Shown: positions 14,084-24,085 of the stretch, piece after piece
How positions within the stretch are numbered: the stretch's first letter is position 1
Layout of the letters: the number at the start of each line of letters is the position of its first letter
Origin: a virus
Reading direction: 5' to 3' (one strand)
DNA length: 54,661 nt
Virus record (IMG/VR): IMGVR_UViG_3300021962_000133
Span: 1-54,661 of that record
Position numbers and translations under genes: made by a program
The notes under the pieces: generated by a model
The model's database searches: none
What the model was told of the DNA's origin: nothing
The model's input: only the letters and a program-made list of their open reading frames with translations

Positions 14084-14091
14084 TATTTATA
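14084..14091 (+). promoter_or_regulatory. Late-promoter-like octamer TATTTATA
   Basis: It ends 4 nt before the ATG at 14096 in a 17-nt gap between two baseplate genes. Confidence 0.62.
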
Positions 14092-14095
14092 TTAA

Positions 14096-15268
14096 ATGGC
14101 TGTATATAAAATATTCCCTATAAAAGATGCTACAATCTATTCAGATTATCCACACCTTAACTCAGGTATTGATGAAATCTTAGATATTTCTAAACAATTA
14201 TCTAGAGTATATGATAATCAATCAGCGGCTAGAAGAATTTTAATCAAATTTGATCAAGAACCAATTACAACAATAATTAATAATGCTTCTTCTTCAGCTG
14301 TAACATCTAGTTTAAAATTATTTGCAGCTAATGTTAGTGGATTACCTTCAGATATTACTTTAATAATTAATCCTATTTCTCAATCTTGGGATATGGGAAC
14401 TGGAAGATATTCTGATATTCCTATTGTTGAAGATGGAGTTAGTTGGAGATATAGAAAATCTAATAGGTCAGATGCTTGGCCTACAACTTTTATAAATGGA
14501 ACCACAGGTTCTTATACAGGATCAAATTATGGTGGTGGAGCATGGTTTACAGCTTCAGTAACTCAATCTTTTAGTTATTATACTACAAAAGATATTAATG
14601 TTAATGTTTCATCTTTAGTTAATATGTGGTATAATGGTACTATTCAAAATGAAGGATTTGTAATAAGATTAAGTGGTTCTGCTTATAATGAGTTTAGTAC
14701 TTCATCTTTATATAATTTTGATTTCTTTTCAAGAGATACTAATACAATATATCCTCCTTGTTTAGAAATGAAATGGGACGATTCTGTTTGGAACACAGGA
14801 TCATTAGTAACTATAACAGATGATAATGTAATAGTTAATTTAGGTAATAATAAATCTACTTATCGTGACTCAGAATATACTAAAATAAGAGTTTATGTAA
14901 GAGAAAAATATCCTGCTAGGATATTCACTACCTCTTCATTATATATATTTAATAATTCATTACCTCAAACATCTTATTATTCAATTGTAGATGTTGATAC
15001 TAATGAAACAATAATAGATTTTGATGATGTATCCACTAAATTAAGTTCAGACTCAACAAGTAATTATTTTAATTTATATATGAACGGATTAGAACCAGAT
15101 AGATATTATAGAGTATTAGTTAAATCTATTATAGGAGCTAATGTTTATATATTTGATCAACCTGACTTTTATTTTAAAGTTATACAAAATGTAAATGCAA
15201 CTGTTGATAACATTTTCACAAATGGTTCTTCATTTACTACAGCTTTTGATTTATCTTTCTCAAGTTAA
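14096..15268 (+). CDS. Structural protein with DNRLRE-like beta domain (390 aa)
   Basis: The N-terminus MAVYKIFPIKDATIYSDYPH, then AARRILIKFDQEPITTI and later SSLVNMWYNGTIQNEGFVIR, match the pattern of DNRLRE-type beta-sandwich domains used in surface and fibre proteins. The second half contains Ig-like strands (KIRVYVREKYPARIFTTSSL). It is probably a baseplate or short-fibre component. The stop lies 1 nt before the next ATG. Confidence 0.6.
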   Translation: MAVYKIFPIKDATIYSDYPHLNSGIDEILDISKQLSRVYDNQSAARRILIKFDQEPITTIINNASSSAVTSSLKLFAANVSGLPSDITLIINPISQSWDMGTGRYSDIPIVEDGVSWRYRKSNRSDAWPTTFINGTTGSYTGSNYGGGAWFTASVTQSFSYYTTKDINVNVSSLVNMWYNGTIQNEGFVIRLSGSAYNEFSTSSLYNFDFFSRDTNTIYPPCLEMKWDDSVWNTGSLVTITDDNVIVNLGNNKSTYRDSEYTKIRVYVREKYPARIFTTSSLYIFNNSLPQTSYYSIVDVDTNETIIDFDDVSTKLSSDSTSNYFNLYMNGLEPDRYYRVLVKSIIGANVYIFDQPDFYFKVIQNVNATVDNIFTNGSSFTTAFDLSFSS

Positions 15269-15269
15269 T

Positions 15270-15617
15270 ATGGCAGAAACAGTAAATATTAAAAAAACTA
15301 TATATGATGCTAACAGCTTTAAGGAAGTTGTAAATACTAGTTTTACTCAATTAATTCCACAAGATCCTCCAACAACATTAGACACAGGAAGTATAGTACT
15401 ATCAGTTCAAGATTTTTTTAGACTATATAATACTTTATTTTATACAATCCCTACAACAGGTTCTTTAAATTCTCATGAATATATAGTTGAAACAAGTTTA
15501 AAATACCTTGGTGTGTCTTTAGATAGTATTTATAATGAATTAGAACTTTTAAGACAAGAAAATGTTCGATTAAAAAATCAAATAGTTTCATCAACTTTTA
15601 CTAATTTAACACCATAA
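15270..15617 (+). CDS. Hypothetical tail protein (115 aa)
   Basis: I start at MAETVNIKKTIYDANSFKEV (15270), just after the preceding stop, rather than at an in-frame ATG 75 nt earlier inside that gene. The protein has a central helix-rich part (LSVQDFFRLYNTLFYTI) and a C-terminal coiled coil (DSIYNELELLRQENVRLKNQ). It ends 1 nt before the giant structural gene. No family recognised. Confidence 0.65.
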   Translation: MAETVNIKKTIYDANSFKEVVNTSFTQLIPQDPPTTLDTGSIVLSVQDFFRLYNTLFYTIPTTGSLNSHEYIVETSLKYLGVSLDSIYNELELLRQENVRLKNQIVSSTFTNLTP

Positions 15618-15618
15618 T

Positions 15619-18600
15619 ATGGGAATAATAGTTACTAAGTTACCATCAAATGATAGAATATTAACTCCACAAGAGCAATCTTTAGTAGTTAATAAAGAAA
15701 TGACCAGAAAATTTGGTCAACCTGAAGATTTTATTGAATTACATGTTTATGATAATACTGATAAATTAATAAGATCTATTATTCCTTATAAAAATTATAG
15801 TGTACCTAATAATGGTGTTACAGGTGATGTTGATGCAACAACAGAATTATCATTTGACCCAGCTTTTGATATACAACAATTAGGTTTTAGTAGAGGTTCA
15901 TTTATAACAGATTATAATGTTTTAAGACCTAAAATTTATTTAGGTGTTGAAAGAGTATTTTTTATAAAAGAAATATCAAGTGATAGACTTGAATTAAGAT
16001 TAAATTCAACAGAATTACCTAATAACTTAATATTAAGTGGAGGTTCATCTTTTATAAATGAATTTTATGGTACTCCATATTTTAAAGAATTTTATTTAAA
16101 TTTTGGTCAAAACAGATTTATTCCTGCTGTTAATATAGCTTTAGATTTAAGTGATGACAAATATTCTGTTTTAATTAAATTAATTAATCCATTACCTGTT
16201 GAATTTACTCAAAATGATAGAATAGGTATAGTTGATAAATTATCAATTGATGATAGATTTTCTGTTTCTATTACAATTGATATAACACCCCCAGCTTTAC
16301 CAACATTAAGACCAGCTAATTTTAATTTAGATACTGACTATTTAGTTGCTGGTTCTACTCCATATTACAATTATAATCAAATAACAAATGTAACAAGTTC
16401 TCAAAATCCTTTATTTCAAAGACTTTTAACTTATATGTCTTCATCAACATTCCAAATTAATGTTGATTATACAGATTATAATAATTTTATTCATTTTTCC
16501 TCAGCTACTGAAAGATTAAATGCTTTTCAATATAAAATTAATCAAATAGAATTATATAATAAGACAATAACTTCAGCTAGTTTAAGTTCAGCACCTGCTT
16601 CAGCTTTAACAGTTACTTCTTCTTTAAATTCTATTAATAAAATAATTAAAAGTTTTGATGGATATGAAAATTATTTATATTTTGAGTCAAGTTCATATGC
16701 TTGGCCTAAAATAAATAATACTAAACCATATCAATTATATTCTGTGTCAAGTTCACAAGTTATAACATGGTATAGTGGATCATATAATAGTGGATCAATA
16801 TATGATGATAATAACCAAAATTATTTATTAAACGCGTTACCTACTTATATTACTGATAATAGTAGTAATGAACAATTATTTACTTACATATCAGCTTTAG
16901 GTCAAATGTTTGATGAAATTTGGCTTTATATTAAAGCTATAGTTGATTTACATCAAGCAAAAAATAAATTATCTGAAGGTATATCTAAAGATTTAGTTTA
17001 TTATGCTTTACAATCTGTAGGTATTAAAGTATATACAGATGAAGATGGAACTGAAACATTTGATTATTTATATGGTGTTAACCAAAATGGAACATATCTC
17101 CCAGTTACATCATCATATCAAACATTAATATCATCTTCACAATATCAAACATCTGGTCAAGATCAAATTAAATCTTTTTATAAAAGATTATATAACAATC
17201 TACCAGCTTTATTAAAATCAAAAGGAACAAATAAATTCGCTGATTATTTATCTACAGTTTATGGTATTCCTGATACTATTTTAAGACCTTTAGAATTTGG
17301 TGGTACTGATAAAAATGAAAGTACTGTTGAATATAGTTTTGATAGATTTACATATACACTTCAAGTAAGTGGTTCTCAATACATTTATACTCCATGGACA
17401 ACTTTATCTTCATCATATGTTGATTCTGTTTATTCTGATAAATCTATAAATGCGTTTGAGTTTAGATTTAAACCTTTTGAAAATTCTTATATTCCTCCTA
17501 CTCAATCTTTAGCAGTTATTAGAAATTTTAATACTAATAATGATCCTGTTGTTGGTGTTACTTTAACTAAATATATTACTGGAAGTTATAATTATGGTGT
17601 AGTTAAACTTTATATGGATAATAATGGAGGTGGTTCTACAACTACTTATGCCACATTATCTTTAGATCCTTTACCAATATTTGTAACTAATTCTTTAGGT
17701 GAGTATAATTGGTATAATATATTAGTTCAAAGAGTTTTAGGATCTGATACATCTTATGTTGACTCCGGATATGTTAATTCAGGATATGTACTTGATGATA
17801 GTGATTACCTATATAACATATATGTTAAAAATGAAGTTGGAGGAGAAATAGGACATCAAGCCAGTGGTTCTTTAACAGGTTCAGTAGAAATTACAGATAT
17901 AGCTTGGAGTGGTAGTACTACCAAACAGTTAGTTATTGGAGGATATGATATTACACCTAATAATTCTATTTTTGGAAATAGATTTAGTGGTTCTTTACAA
18001 GAATTAAGATTGTGGGGAGTTCCATTATCTCAATCAAAATTTAATCATCATGTATTAAACCCAGAATCATTTGAAGGTAATGATACAACTTCTCCTTATG
18101 ATAAATTAGTAGGTAGATTTCCTTTAGGTAATGATTTATATACTTACAATCATTCTTTAACAACAAAAGTATATGGTGTTCAACCAAATATAAGTATGGC
18201 TTATAGCTCATCCGCTTATACTACATCATCATATATTTCAGCTAGTGGATTTTTGAACCAAAATAACTATGCTTCTTTTAAAGAAACATATTATACAAAT
18301 CCAGCTATTTCAACTTATACTAGTCCAGTAACTAGTAAAATTGATATTGTTAGTAGTAGTGTTTATGGTGATATTTTAACATTAAATCATTCTATTGTTC
18401 AATCTCCTATATTAACAAATACTACTGATATTCATTTATATCAATTTGGTTTCTCACCACAAGATGAAATAAATGAAGATATTATAGCTCATTTAGGAAC
18501 AACATATAATATAGATGATATAATAGGAAATCCTGAAGAAGCTAGTTCAACATCTTATGAAGATTTAACTTTATTACAAAATAAATACTTTAAAAAATAT

Positions 18601-20895
18601 CAAAAGAATTTTAATTATAAAGATTTTGAAACTTTAATAGATTATTTCCATAACTCTGTATTTAGGTTTATTAAAGATTTTACTCCTGGAAGAAGTAATA
18701 CAGCTACTGGTTTAATTTATAAACCACATATATTAGAAAGAAGTAAACAGGCTAGATATGAACCTTCTTATGAAACTATATTTTATACTGGTTCTATAGA
18801 AACAGAAACAATAAAAGGTGGATATGGAGGAGCATTGCCTGAAATTACTATATCATCAAGTTTGTATAATTTATACACACAAACAGGTTCAGTTCCTGTA
18901 GTTGGAAGTAATGAATATGCTTATAATGGAGAGTTAAGTGGTTCATTAATTGATGTTAATGATTATTATTTGTTTAAAAATCCATTCGCTATTCAAGGTT
19001 CTAATTTAAGTAATGTATATTACACATTCCCAGATTATGATCTATATCCACCACCATCAGGTCCTTCTATATATGATATAAATGTAAATGCTATTGGTGT
19101 TTATGTTTTAAATTTTCATTTAAATGCTTGTAATGCTGATTTAGAAGTAGAAGATGGTTTAGGAAACATAATATATAGTGTATCAGCTGGAACAGTAGGT
19201 CAATTTAATCTTACAGTTAATAATCCTGGATATTATGTTAGATTTATTAATACTGGTTTAAATGTTATTGGTGGTGGAAGAATAGGTTTAGATGTTATAG
19301 AATATTATCAACCATCTTTACTTCCTATTTTTAACCAACAGTATGAAGGATTTAACGCTGTTCAAAATAATGCTGAAGAAAATAGACTTTCTGAAAAAGC
19401 TAGATTAGTATCTTATAATGAAAATGGAACTGAAGTAACAAGTTTTGTTGAATTACAAGATGCTTTATATAATAGTTCTTTAGCTATACCTAGAATAGAT
19501 GGTACTAAAACAACTAGTGCTACTTATAATGAGTATTCTGATGGAGATACAACTTATGGTAAAACAGCTACTGTTGATAAAAGACAATCTTATTTTGCTT
19601 ATTGTGATTGGAATGGTGGATCTTTAGCTGAAAAACAAGGATCTTGGAATTACCATGTTAAATTTTTAGTTAATGAGGATGGTGTCACTTTAAATCCTAC
19701 AAATTTACTTTCGTATAATGGTGAATATAAACTAGGTTTATTTTCAAGCTTTGAATCAGGTGATGAAGTAAACGTCAGTTCAAATCCAGGATTTTCAACA
19801 GGATCAGATGCATCTACATATACTATTTTTAGACCAGGACAATTAGCTCAAACTATTATATACACAGATACAGGATCTCGTATTGGAGAAAATTATTTAA
19901 GATCTGGTTCTTTTAGTAGTATTAATTTTTATATTCCTTCTTCTTCTGTAGATGAACAAAAATTTGCTCTTACTGTTACTAGATCAGCAGACCAAAGTAT
20001 AAATTTGTCATCATGGAATGGAGAATATATACCTATCGAATTTGATGCTGTTACATTAGATGAAAAAAATGATTGGAATTTAACTAATTATCAATATACA
20101 TCTTCTTTTACTTCTGGTATTAATGCTAGAATCGCTCTACAATCAGTTATAACTAACCCAAATGCTTTACCTCTTAGTTGTTCAGCAATAATACTTAAAA
20201 ATAATAAAATTTTTGATTCAAGTTCATTTAATATACCTGCTGGAGGTACAGTTGCTCCTATATTAGCAGCTGTAAATAACAGTTGGAATATTAATGATAT
20301 TTATCAACCCGTATTACTACCTCTTACAACAACCCCAGGTTTTTATCCAACACCCTTATTATTAAAAAAATTAGCTGGTGCAGCTATATCTCAATTTAGA
20401 TTTTTTCCTTACACTGGTTCTATTACAATACAAAAAGGAGATTGTTGGTCAGTTGGAAATTCTACAAATGATACTGTGTTAACAGCTTCTGTAACTCTTG
20501 TAACTAGCCCTGGGTTAGCTAGAGTTTATGGTGGATCATATTATCAAGTTCCTTTTTCTGAATCTGGTTTTGACACTCCTCAAAAATTTACTTTACAATA
20601 TGGTGATGAAATTAGATTTATGGGTAATGAAGGTTTAGTAAGAACAATAATAAAAGTAGATTTTGATTCTAATGATGAAAAATTATTTGTTACTTTATCA
20701 GAACCTGTTAATAGTACTAAAATTGATATAGATTATTTTTCTATTAGAAGATATGTTGAAGATATTGGATTTATTATGATTAATGGAGCTGGTGGAACTA
20801 ATCCTACTTATGTATTTCCAAAATATCCAACTGAAAAATTAAAAAATAATTTATCAAAAATAATAGATGATCTTACACAGAAAGGACTACTTTAA
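15619..20895 (+). CDS. Giant baseplate/tail-fibre structural protein (1758 aa)
   Basis: This is the largest gene of the window. The N-terminal ~200 residues (MGIIVTKLPSNDRILTPQEQ...) look like a virion-attachment domain. About residues 610-800 resemble a laminin-G/concanavalin-like sandwich (NAFEFRFKPFENSYI ... SGSLQELRLWGVPLSQSKF). The C-terminal third is a series of beta domains rich in Ser, Tyr and Thr. Such LamG modules usually bind carbohydrate, so receptor contact or a gp7/gp10-like wedge-fibre role is plausible. Ser/Thr/Gly/Tyr-rich stretches (SGSYNSGS, SSSAYTTSSYISAS) recur throughout. Exact role uncertain. Confidence 0.65.
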   Translation: MGIIVTKLPSNDRILTPQEQSLVVNKEMTRKFGQPEDFIELHVYDNTDKLIRSIIPYKNYSVPNNGVTGDVDATTELSFDPAFDIQQLGFSRGSFITDYNVLRPKIYLGVERVFFIKEISSDRLELRLNSTELPNNLILSGGSSFINEFYGTPYFKEFYLNFGQNRFIPAVNIALDLSDDKYSVLIKLINPLPVEFTQNDRIGIVDKLSIDDRFSVSITIDITPPALPTLRPANFNLDTDYLVAGSTPYYNYNQITNVTSSQNPLFQRLLTYMSSSTFQINVDYTDYNNFIHFSSATERLNAFQYKINQIELYNKTITSASLSSAPASALTVTSSLNSINKIIKSFDGYENYLYFESSSYAWPKINNTKPYQLYSVSSSQVITWYSGSYNSGSIYDDNNQNYLLNALPTYITDNSSNEQLFTYISALGQMFDEIWLYIKAIVDLHQAKNKLSEGISKDLVYYALQSVGIKVYTDEDGTETFDYLYGVNQNGTYLPVTSSYQTLISSSQYQTSGQDQIKSFYKRLYNNLPALLKSKGTNKFADYLSTVYGIPDTILRPLEFGGTDKNESTVEYSFDRFTYTLQVSGSQYIYTPWTTLSSSYVDSVYSDKSINAFEFRFKPFENSYIPPTQSLAVIRNFNTNNDPVVGVTLTKYITGSYNYGVVKLYMDNNGGGSTTTYATLSLDPLPIFVTNSLGEYNWYNILVQRVLGSDTSYVDSGYVNSGYVLDDSDYLYNIYVKNEVGGEIGHQASGSLTGSVEITDIAWSGSTTKQLVIGGYDITPNNSIFGNRFSGSLQELRLWGVPLSQSKFNHHVLNPESFEGNDTTSPYDKLVGRFPLGNDLYTYNHSLTTKVYGVQPNISMAYSSSAYTTSSYISASGFLNQNNYASFKETYYTNPAISTYTSPVTSKIDIVSSSVYGDILTLNHSIVQSPILTNTTDIHLYQFGFSPQDEINEDIIAHLGTTYNIDDIIGNPEEASSTSYEDLTLLQNKYFKKYQKNFNYKDFETLIDYFHNSVFRFIKDFTPGRSNTATGLIYKPHILERSKQARYEPSYETIFYTGSIETETIKGGYGGALPEITISSSLYNLYTQTGSVPVVGSNEYAYNGELSGSLIDVNDYYLFKNPFAIQGSNLSNVYYTFPDYDLYPPPSGPSIYDINVNAIGVYVLNFHLNACNADLEVEDGLGNIIYSVSAGTVGQFNLTVNNPGYYVRFINTGLNVIGGGRIGLDVIEYYQPSLLPIFNQQYEGFNAVQNNAEENRLSEKARLVSYNENGTEVTSFVELQDALYNSSLAIPRIDGTKTTSATYNEYSDGDTTYGKTATVDKRQSYFAYCDWNGGSLAEKQGSWNYHVKFLVNEDGVTLNPTNLLSYNGEYKLGLFSSFESGDEVNVSSNPGFSTGSDASTYTIFRPGQLAQTIIYTDTGSRIGENYLRSGSFSSINFYIPSSSVDEQKFALTVTRSADQSINLSSWNGEYIPIEFDAVTLDEKNDWNLTNYQYTSSFTSGINARIALQSVITNPNALPLSCSAIILKNNKIFDSSSFNIPAGGTVAPILAAVNNSWNINDIYQPVLLPLTTTPGFYPTPLLLKKLAGAAISQFRFFPYTGSITIQKGDCWSVGNSTNDTVLTASVTLVTSPGLARVYGGSYYQVPFSESGFDTPQKFTLQYGDEIRFMGNEGLVRTIIKVDFDSNDEKLFVTLSEPVNSTKIDIDYFSIRRYVEDIGFIMINGAGGTNPTYVFPKYPTEKLKNNLSKIIDDLTQKGLL

Positions 20896-20897
20896 TA

Positions 20898-20905
20898 TAT
20901 TTATA
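20898..20905 (+). promoter_or_regulatory. Late-promoter-like octamer TATTTATA
   Basis: It ends 13 nt before the ATG at 20919, directly after the giant structural gene. Confidence 0.62.
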
Positions 20906-20918
20906 ATAAAAATACAAA

Positions 20919-21599
20919 ATGGCTTTTTTAAATAACCAATACATTACTATTGATGCTGTATTAACAAAGAAAGGTCGTGAGTTATTAGCTCGCAACGATG
21001 GTTCTTTTAGAATAACACAATTTTCATTAGCAGATGATGAAATTGATTATACTTTGTATAATCCAAATCATCCTTCCGGATCAGCTTTTTATGGAGAAGC
21101 TATTGAAGCGATGCCTTTATTAGAAGCATTTATAGATAATACTCAAGATATGAAATACCAACTTGTTACTCTTCCTAGAGGTACAAGCAAACTACCAGTT
21201 CTTAGTATTTCTCAAGGTTCTATATCCTTAACTCAAGGAGCTCAAACAACAATTTCACCACAAACTTTAAATTATTTAGGTGCTGCTGGTGCAACTGTTG
21301 AAACATCTGGTTATACAGCCATTTTAGGTGATAGTAGAGTATGTTCATCATTTGTTGGTGTTGGTATAGATACAACAAATATTAATTTAAGTTCTTTAGT
21401 ACCTGTTACAAGTGGTGTAGCTATTTCATCAGCTCAAGTAGGTACTTCATTTACATTTGTAGCTGGAACAGCTAATGACTCATTATTCCCAGGAGGTTCA
21501 AGTGCTGTTACAGGAACTCAATACACTACTACAGTAACATTTATTGGTAGAGACTCAGGAGCTAGAATAACTATTCCATTTATATTAAAGAAAAAATAA
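20919..21599 (+). CDS. Conserved-looking tail structural protein (226 aa)
   Basis: The N-terminal ~90 residues (MAFLNNQYITIDAVLTKKGR, then FRITQFSLADDEIDYTLY and EAMPLLEAFIDN) form a compact domain that I recall as common in T4-type phages of this kind. The C-terminal part is an Ig-like beta domain (VTFIGRDSGARITIPFILKKK). Its first codons are more G/C-rich than the surrounding genes. A late octamer sits upstream. Function is inferred only as virion structural. Confidence 0.62.
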   Translation: MAFLNNQYITIDAVLTKKGRELLARNDGSFRITQFSLADDEIDYTLYNPNHPSGSAFYGEAIEAMPLLEAFIDNTQDMKYQLVTLPRGTSKLPVLSISQGSISLTQGAQTTISPQTLNYLGAAGATVETSGYTAILGDSRVCSSFVGVGIDTTNINLSSLVPVTSGVAISSAQVGTSFTFVAGTANDSLFPGGSSAVTGTQYTTTVTFIGRDSGARITIPFILKKK

Positions 21600-21606
21600 T
21601 TAAATA

Positions 21607-22644
21607 ATGTCATTTACACAATTTGCCCCAGATGATTCAGTTACAAGTAACCAGGAAGTAGTTACTCCATTATGGAGTAGTGGTAATGTTACGGCTTCTG
21701 CTTTTTTCACATCTTCAACTCAAGAAGCTACAACTCAAGGAGATTTTTATTTAAATGTATATTTAGAAAATCCAACTGTAAATCCAAGTGCTAGTGTACA
21801 AATGGCTTTAACCTTTGGAGATAGTAGAGGTTCAGGATCAGCTTATTTTAACCCTGCTGTTAATGGTTATTCTCCTACTCGTGATGTTTATGGTCAATTT
21901 AGAACTTTAATTTTAGGAGATGAAAATTCTAAATTTACTTTTGATACATTAACATCAGGATCTGATCAAATAGCTGTTATATCATTTGCTAGAAGTCAAT
22001 ATAAACAATCTTTATATGGTGGTAGTTTAACTTTAGTATTAAGTGGAAGTGGAAATAATAAATTAACATTAACTGATAATTCTCAAACTCAAACCACAGC
22101 TGAATTTATCCAAACTAGTCAATATTACACATTAATTTCAGGTTCTCAAGGTACAGCAGCTAACCAAATATCTTTACCTAGTGGTTCTTATGGGTATGTT
22201 TTTCCAAGTGAAGGTTTAATTATATTAAATGCTTTAGCTTTACAACAACCAACAGCTAGTGGTGGTTTAGCAGTAACTTGGAACTCTCAGTCAAATGCTA
22301 CAGTTTATTCAGCAAACCCAGATTATAATTATAATAATAGAATTTTATTTGATTTAATTAAAAAAGGAGAAAATTTTAGAATTCAAGCTAGTGAAACAAT
22401 ATCATCTAGATATTTTTTCTGTAGAGTTAAAAATGCTGAGTATAATTTCACAAGTAACCCAACTATTATAGATTCAAATGGTAATTTACTATATGCTACA
22501 TTAATTAATAGTCCTGTAACATATCCAACAACAGTTGGTTTATATAATAACACTGGTGATTTATTAGCTGTGGCTAAAATGAGTAAACCATTACAAAAAG
22601 ATTTTACTAAAGAAGCTCTTATTAGAGTTAAGTTAGATTATTAA
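21607..22644 (+). CDS. Tail/fibre structural protein, paralogue A (345 aa)
   Basis: A beta-rich protein whose C-terminal ~90 residues contain FFCRVKNAEYNFTSNPTIID, VGLYNNTGDLLAVAKMSKPL and a final basic strand. The same C-terminal domain ends the next protein (VGLYNDTQDLLAIAKLTNPI), so the two genes are paralogues by domain. The N-terminal part (TPLWSSGNVTASAFFTSSTQ) has no recognised family. Likely an attachment domain shared by two accessory tail proteins. Confidence 0.62.
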   Translation: MSFTQFAPDDSVTSNQEVVTPLWSSGNVTASAFFTSSTQEATTQGDFYLNVYLENPTVNPSASVQMALTFGDSRGSGSAYFNPAVNGYSPTRDVYGQFRTLILGDENSKFTFDTLTSGSDQIAVISFARSQYKQSLYGGSLTLVLSGSGNNKLTLTDNSQTQTTAEFIQTSQYYTLISGSQGTAANQISLPSGSYGYVFPSEGLIILNALALQQPTASGGLAVTWNSQSNATVYSANPDYNYNNRILFDLIKKGENFRIQASETISSRYFFCRVKNAEYNFTSNPTIIDSNGNLLYATLINSPVTYPTTVGLYNNTGDLLAVAKMSKPLQKDFTKEALIRVKLDY

Positions 22645-22650
22645 TATGAT

Positions 22651-23604
22651 ATGGCTTATACATCATGGAAAAGACTAAATACAGGAGATGTATTCACAGT
22701 TCCTTATACAGCTAATAAGTATTATTATATACCATCATCAAATTTTTCATCTAGTCAAGTAATAATAAATGTAGGTATTAATACTACAAATTCATTTGAC
22801 ATTTCTACAAGTTATAAAACAAATAATGAATATGATTTTCTAGTTTATAGAAGCATACTAGTAAATTACTACCCAGAATTTTATAACCAATTTCACTCTA
22901 CAGGTTCTATTAAACAAACAACTTATTTAGATGGAACTCAAACTACAACTCCTCCAACAGGTGCTTTTGTAATAGAAGGAAATGTAATAACAACAGAAAA
23001 GTATTATCCAACATCATCAAATAGTGGTAGTATTTTAGTTATTAATACTCCTAAAAATTTAATAGGAAATAAAATTACTCCTGGTACTTTTATAATTACT
23101 ATAGATAGTGGTTCAATTTATGATGATGGTCAATATAATTTATTATGGAGTGGTTCTAATGTTAGTTCATCCATAGGTACAGTATTATCACAATCATCAT
23201 ATGTTGGAAATGTATTTTATGAACAGGGTATATCTATTCTAACAGTAATACCAAATGCTATATCTCAAACTTATACTGTTGGAACTCTTCCAACTAGAAG
23301 TTTAGTTACTAATATAGATTCTATAGAATTTAAAAATAATTATACAATTTATGAAAACTTTGTAAAATGTACAATTAAAGATTATGAATTTAATGCTAGT
23401 TATAATCCAACATTATTAACTAGTAGCACAAATAATAATGATACTTTATTAAATTTTGCTACCTCTTCAGAATTTGCCCCATATGCTGGAGCTGTAGGTT
23501 TATATAATGACACTCAAGATTTATTAGCTATAGCCAAACTTACAAATCCAATTCCAATTTCATCTAATACAGATACAACATTTTTAATAACATACGATAC
23601 TTAA
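22651..23604 (+). CDS. Tail/fibre structural protein, paralogue B (317 aa)
   Basis: It starts 6 nt after paralogue A. The N-terminal domain (MAYTSWKRLNTGDVFTVPYT) is Tyr/Ser-rich beta structure and differs from paralogue A. The C-terminal domain (FVKCTIKDYEFNASYNPTLL ... VGLYNDTQDLLAIAKLTNPI) matches paralogue A closely in order and spacing. A shared docking domain with divergent outer domains is the simplest interpretation. Confidence 0.62.
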   Translation: MAYTSWKRLNTGDVFTVPYTANKYYYIPSSNFSSSQVIINVGINTTNSFDISTSYKTNNEYDFLVYRSILVNYYPEFYNQFHSTGSIKQTTYLDGTQTTTPPTGAFVIEGNVITTEKYYPTSSNSGSILVINTPKNLIGNKITPGTFIITIDSGSIYDDGQYNLLWSGSNVSSSIGTVLSQSSYVGNVFYEQGISILTVIPNAISQTYTVGTLPTRSLVTNIDSIEFKNNYTIYENFVKCTIKDYEFNASYNPTLLTSSTNNNDTLLNFATSSEFAPYAGAVGLYNDTQDLLAIAKLTNPIPISSNTDTTFLITYDT

Positions 23605-23605
23605 C

Positions 23606-24034
23606 ATGATAACAGAATTTTGGGTCCATACAGACAACTTTAACCCAGCTGATTATTTTGGATTTGTTTACATTATCAAAAACAAAAATAACAACAAAAT
23701 ATATGTAGGTAAAAAGGTTTTTTGGAATAATGTCAAAACAAAACTAACTAAAAAAGAATTAGCAGAACAAATAGGACCTGGTCGAAAACCAACTACTAAA
23801 ATAACTCAAAAAGAATCTAATTGGAAACTTTATTGGGGTAGTTCAAAAGATCTTACAGAAGACTTAAAAACACAAGGAACAAGTAATTTTGAAAAAAAGA
23901 TATTAAAATTATGTAAAACTAAAAAAGAAATGACTTTTTTTGAAATGTATTATCAATGTAAATATGATGTTTTAACTACTAGCAGTTACAATGATAACAT
24001 TTTAGGAAAGTTCTATAGAAAAGACTTTTTATAA
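23606..24034 (+). CDS. GIY-YIG-like endonuclease family protein (142 aa)
   Basis: The first strands read FGFVYIIKNKNNNKIYVGKK, with the GIY equivalent V-Y-I (21-23) and YIG equivalent Y-V-G (33-35). A downstream SNWKLYWGSSKDL and SNFEKKIL follow, a pattern I recall from small GIY-YIG proteins of T4-type phages. GIY-YIG enzymes cut DNA using Arg and Glu; candidate Arg60 and Glu96 are present but not verified. A strong terminator follows, closing the tail operon. It could be a homing-type enzyme or a resident nuclease. Confidence 0.6.
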   Translation: MITEFWVHTDNFNPADYFGFVYIIKNKNNNKIYVGKKVFWNNVKTKLTKKELAEQIGPGRKPTTKITQKESNWKLYWGSSKDLTEDLKTQGTSNFEKKILKLCKTKKEMTFFEMYYQCKYDVLTTSSYNDNILGKFYRKDFL

Positions 24035-24045
24035 TATTTAAAGTT

Positions 24046-24070
24046 AAGCTTGGAAAACCAAGCTTTTTTT
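24046..24070 (+). terminator. Rho-independent terminator
   Basis: AAGCTTGG and CCAAGCTT form a perfect 8-bp stem with an AAAA loop, running into seven T. It lies 12 nt after the GIY-YIG gene and separates the tail operon from the primase. Confidence 0.85.
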
Positions 24071-24085
24071 ATTATGTTATGACTA

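Noticed and set aside
20919-23604. Diversity-generating retroelement target genes
   Set aside because: No reverse transcriptase and no template repeat are present; the similarity of the paralogues is explained by a shared domain.
23606-24034. Mobile homing element in the tail module
   Set aside because: The GIY-YIG-like gene sits cleanly between genes, no interrupted gene or duplicated flank is visible, and similar proteins seem resident in T4-type phages.
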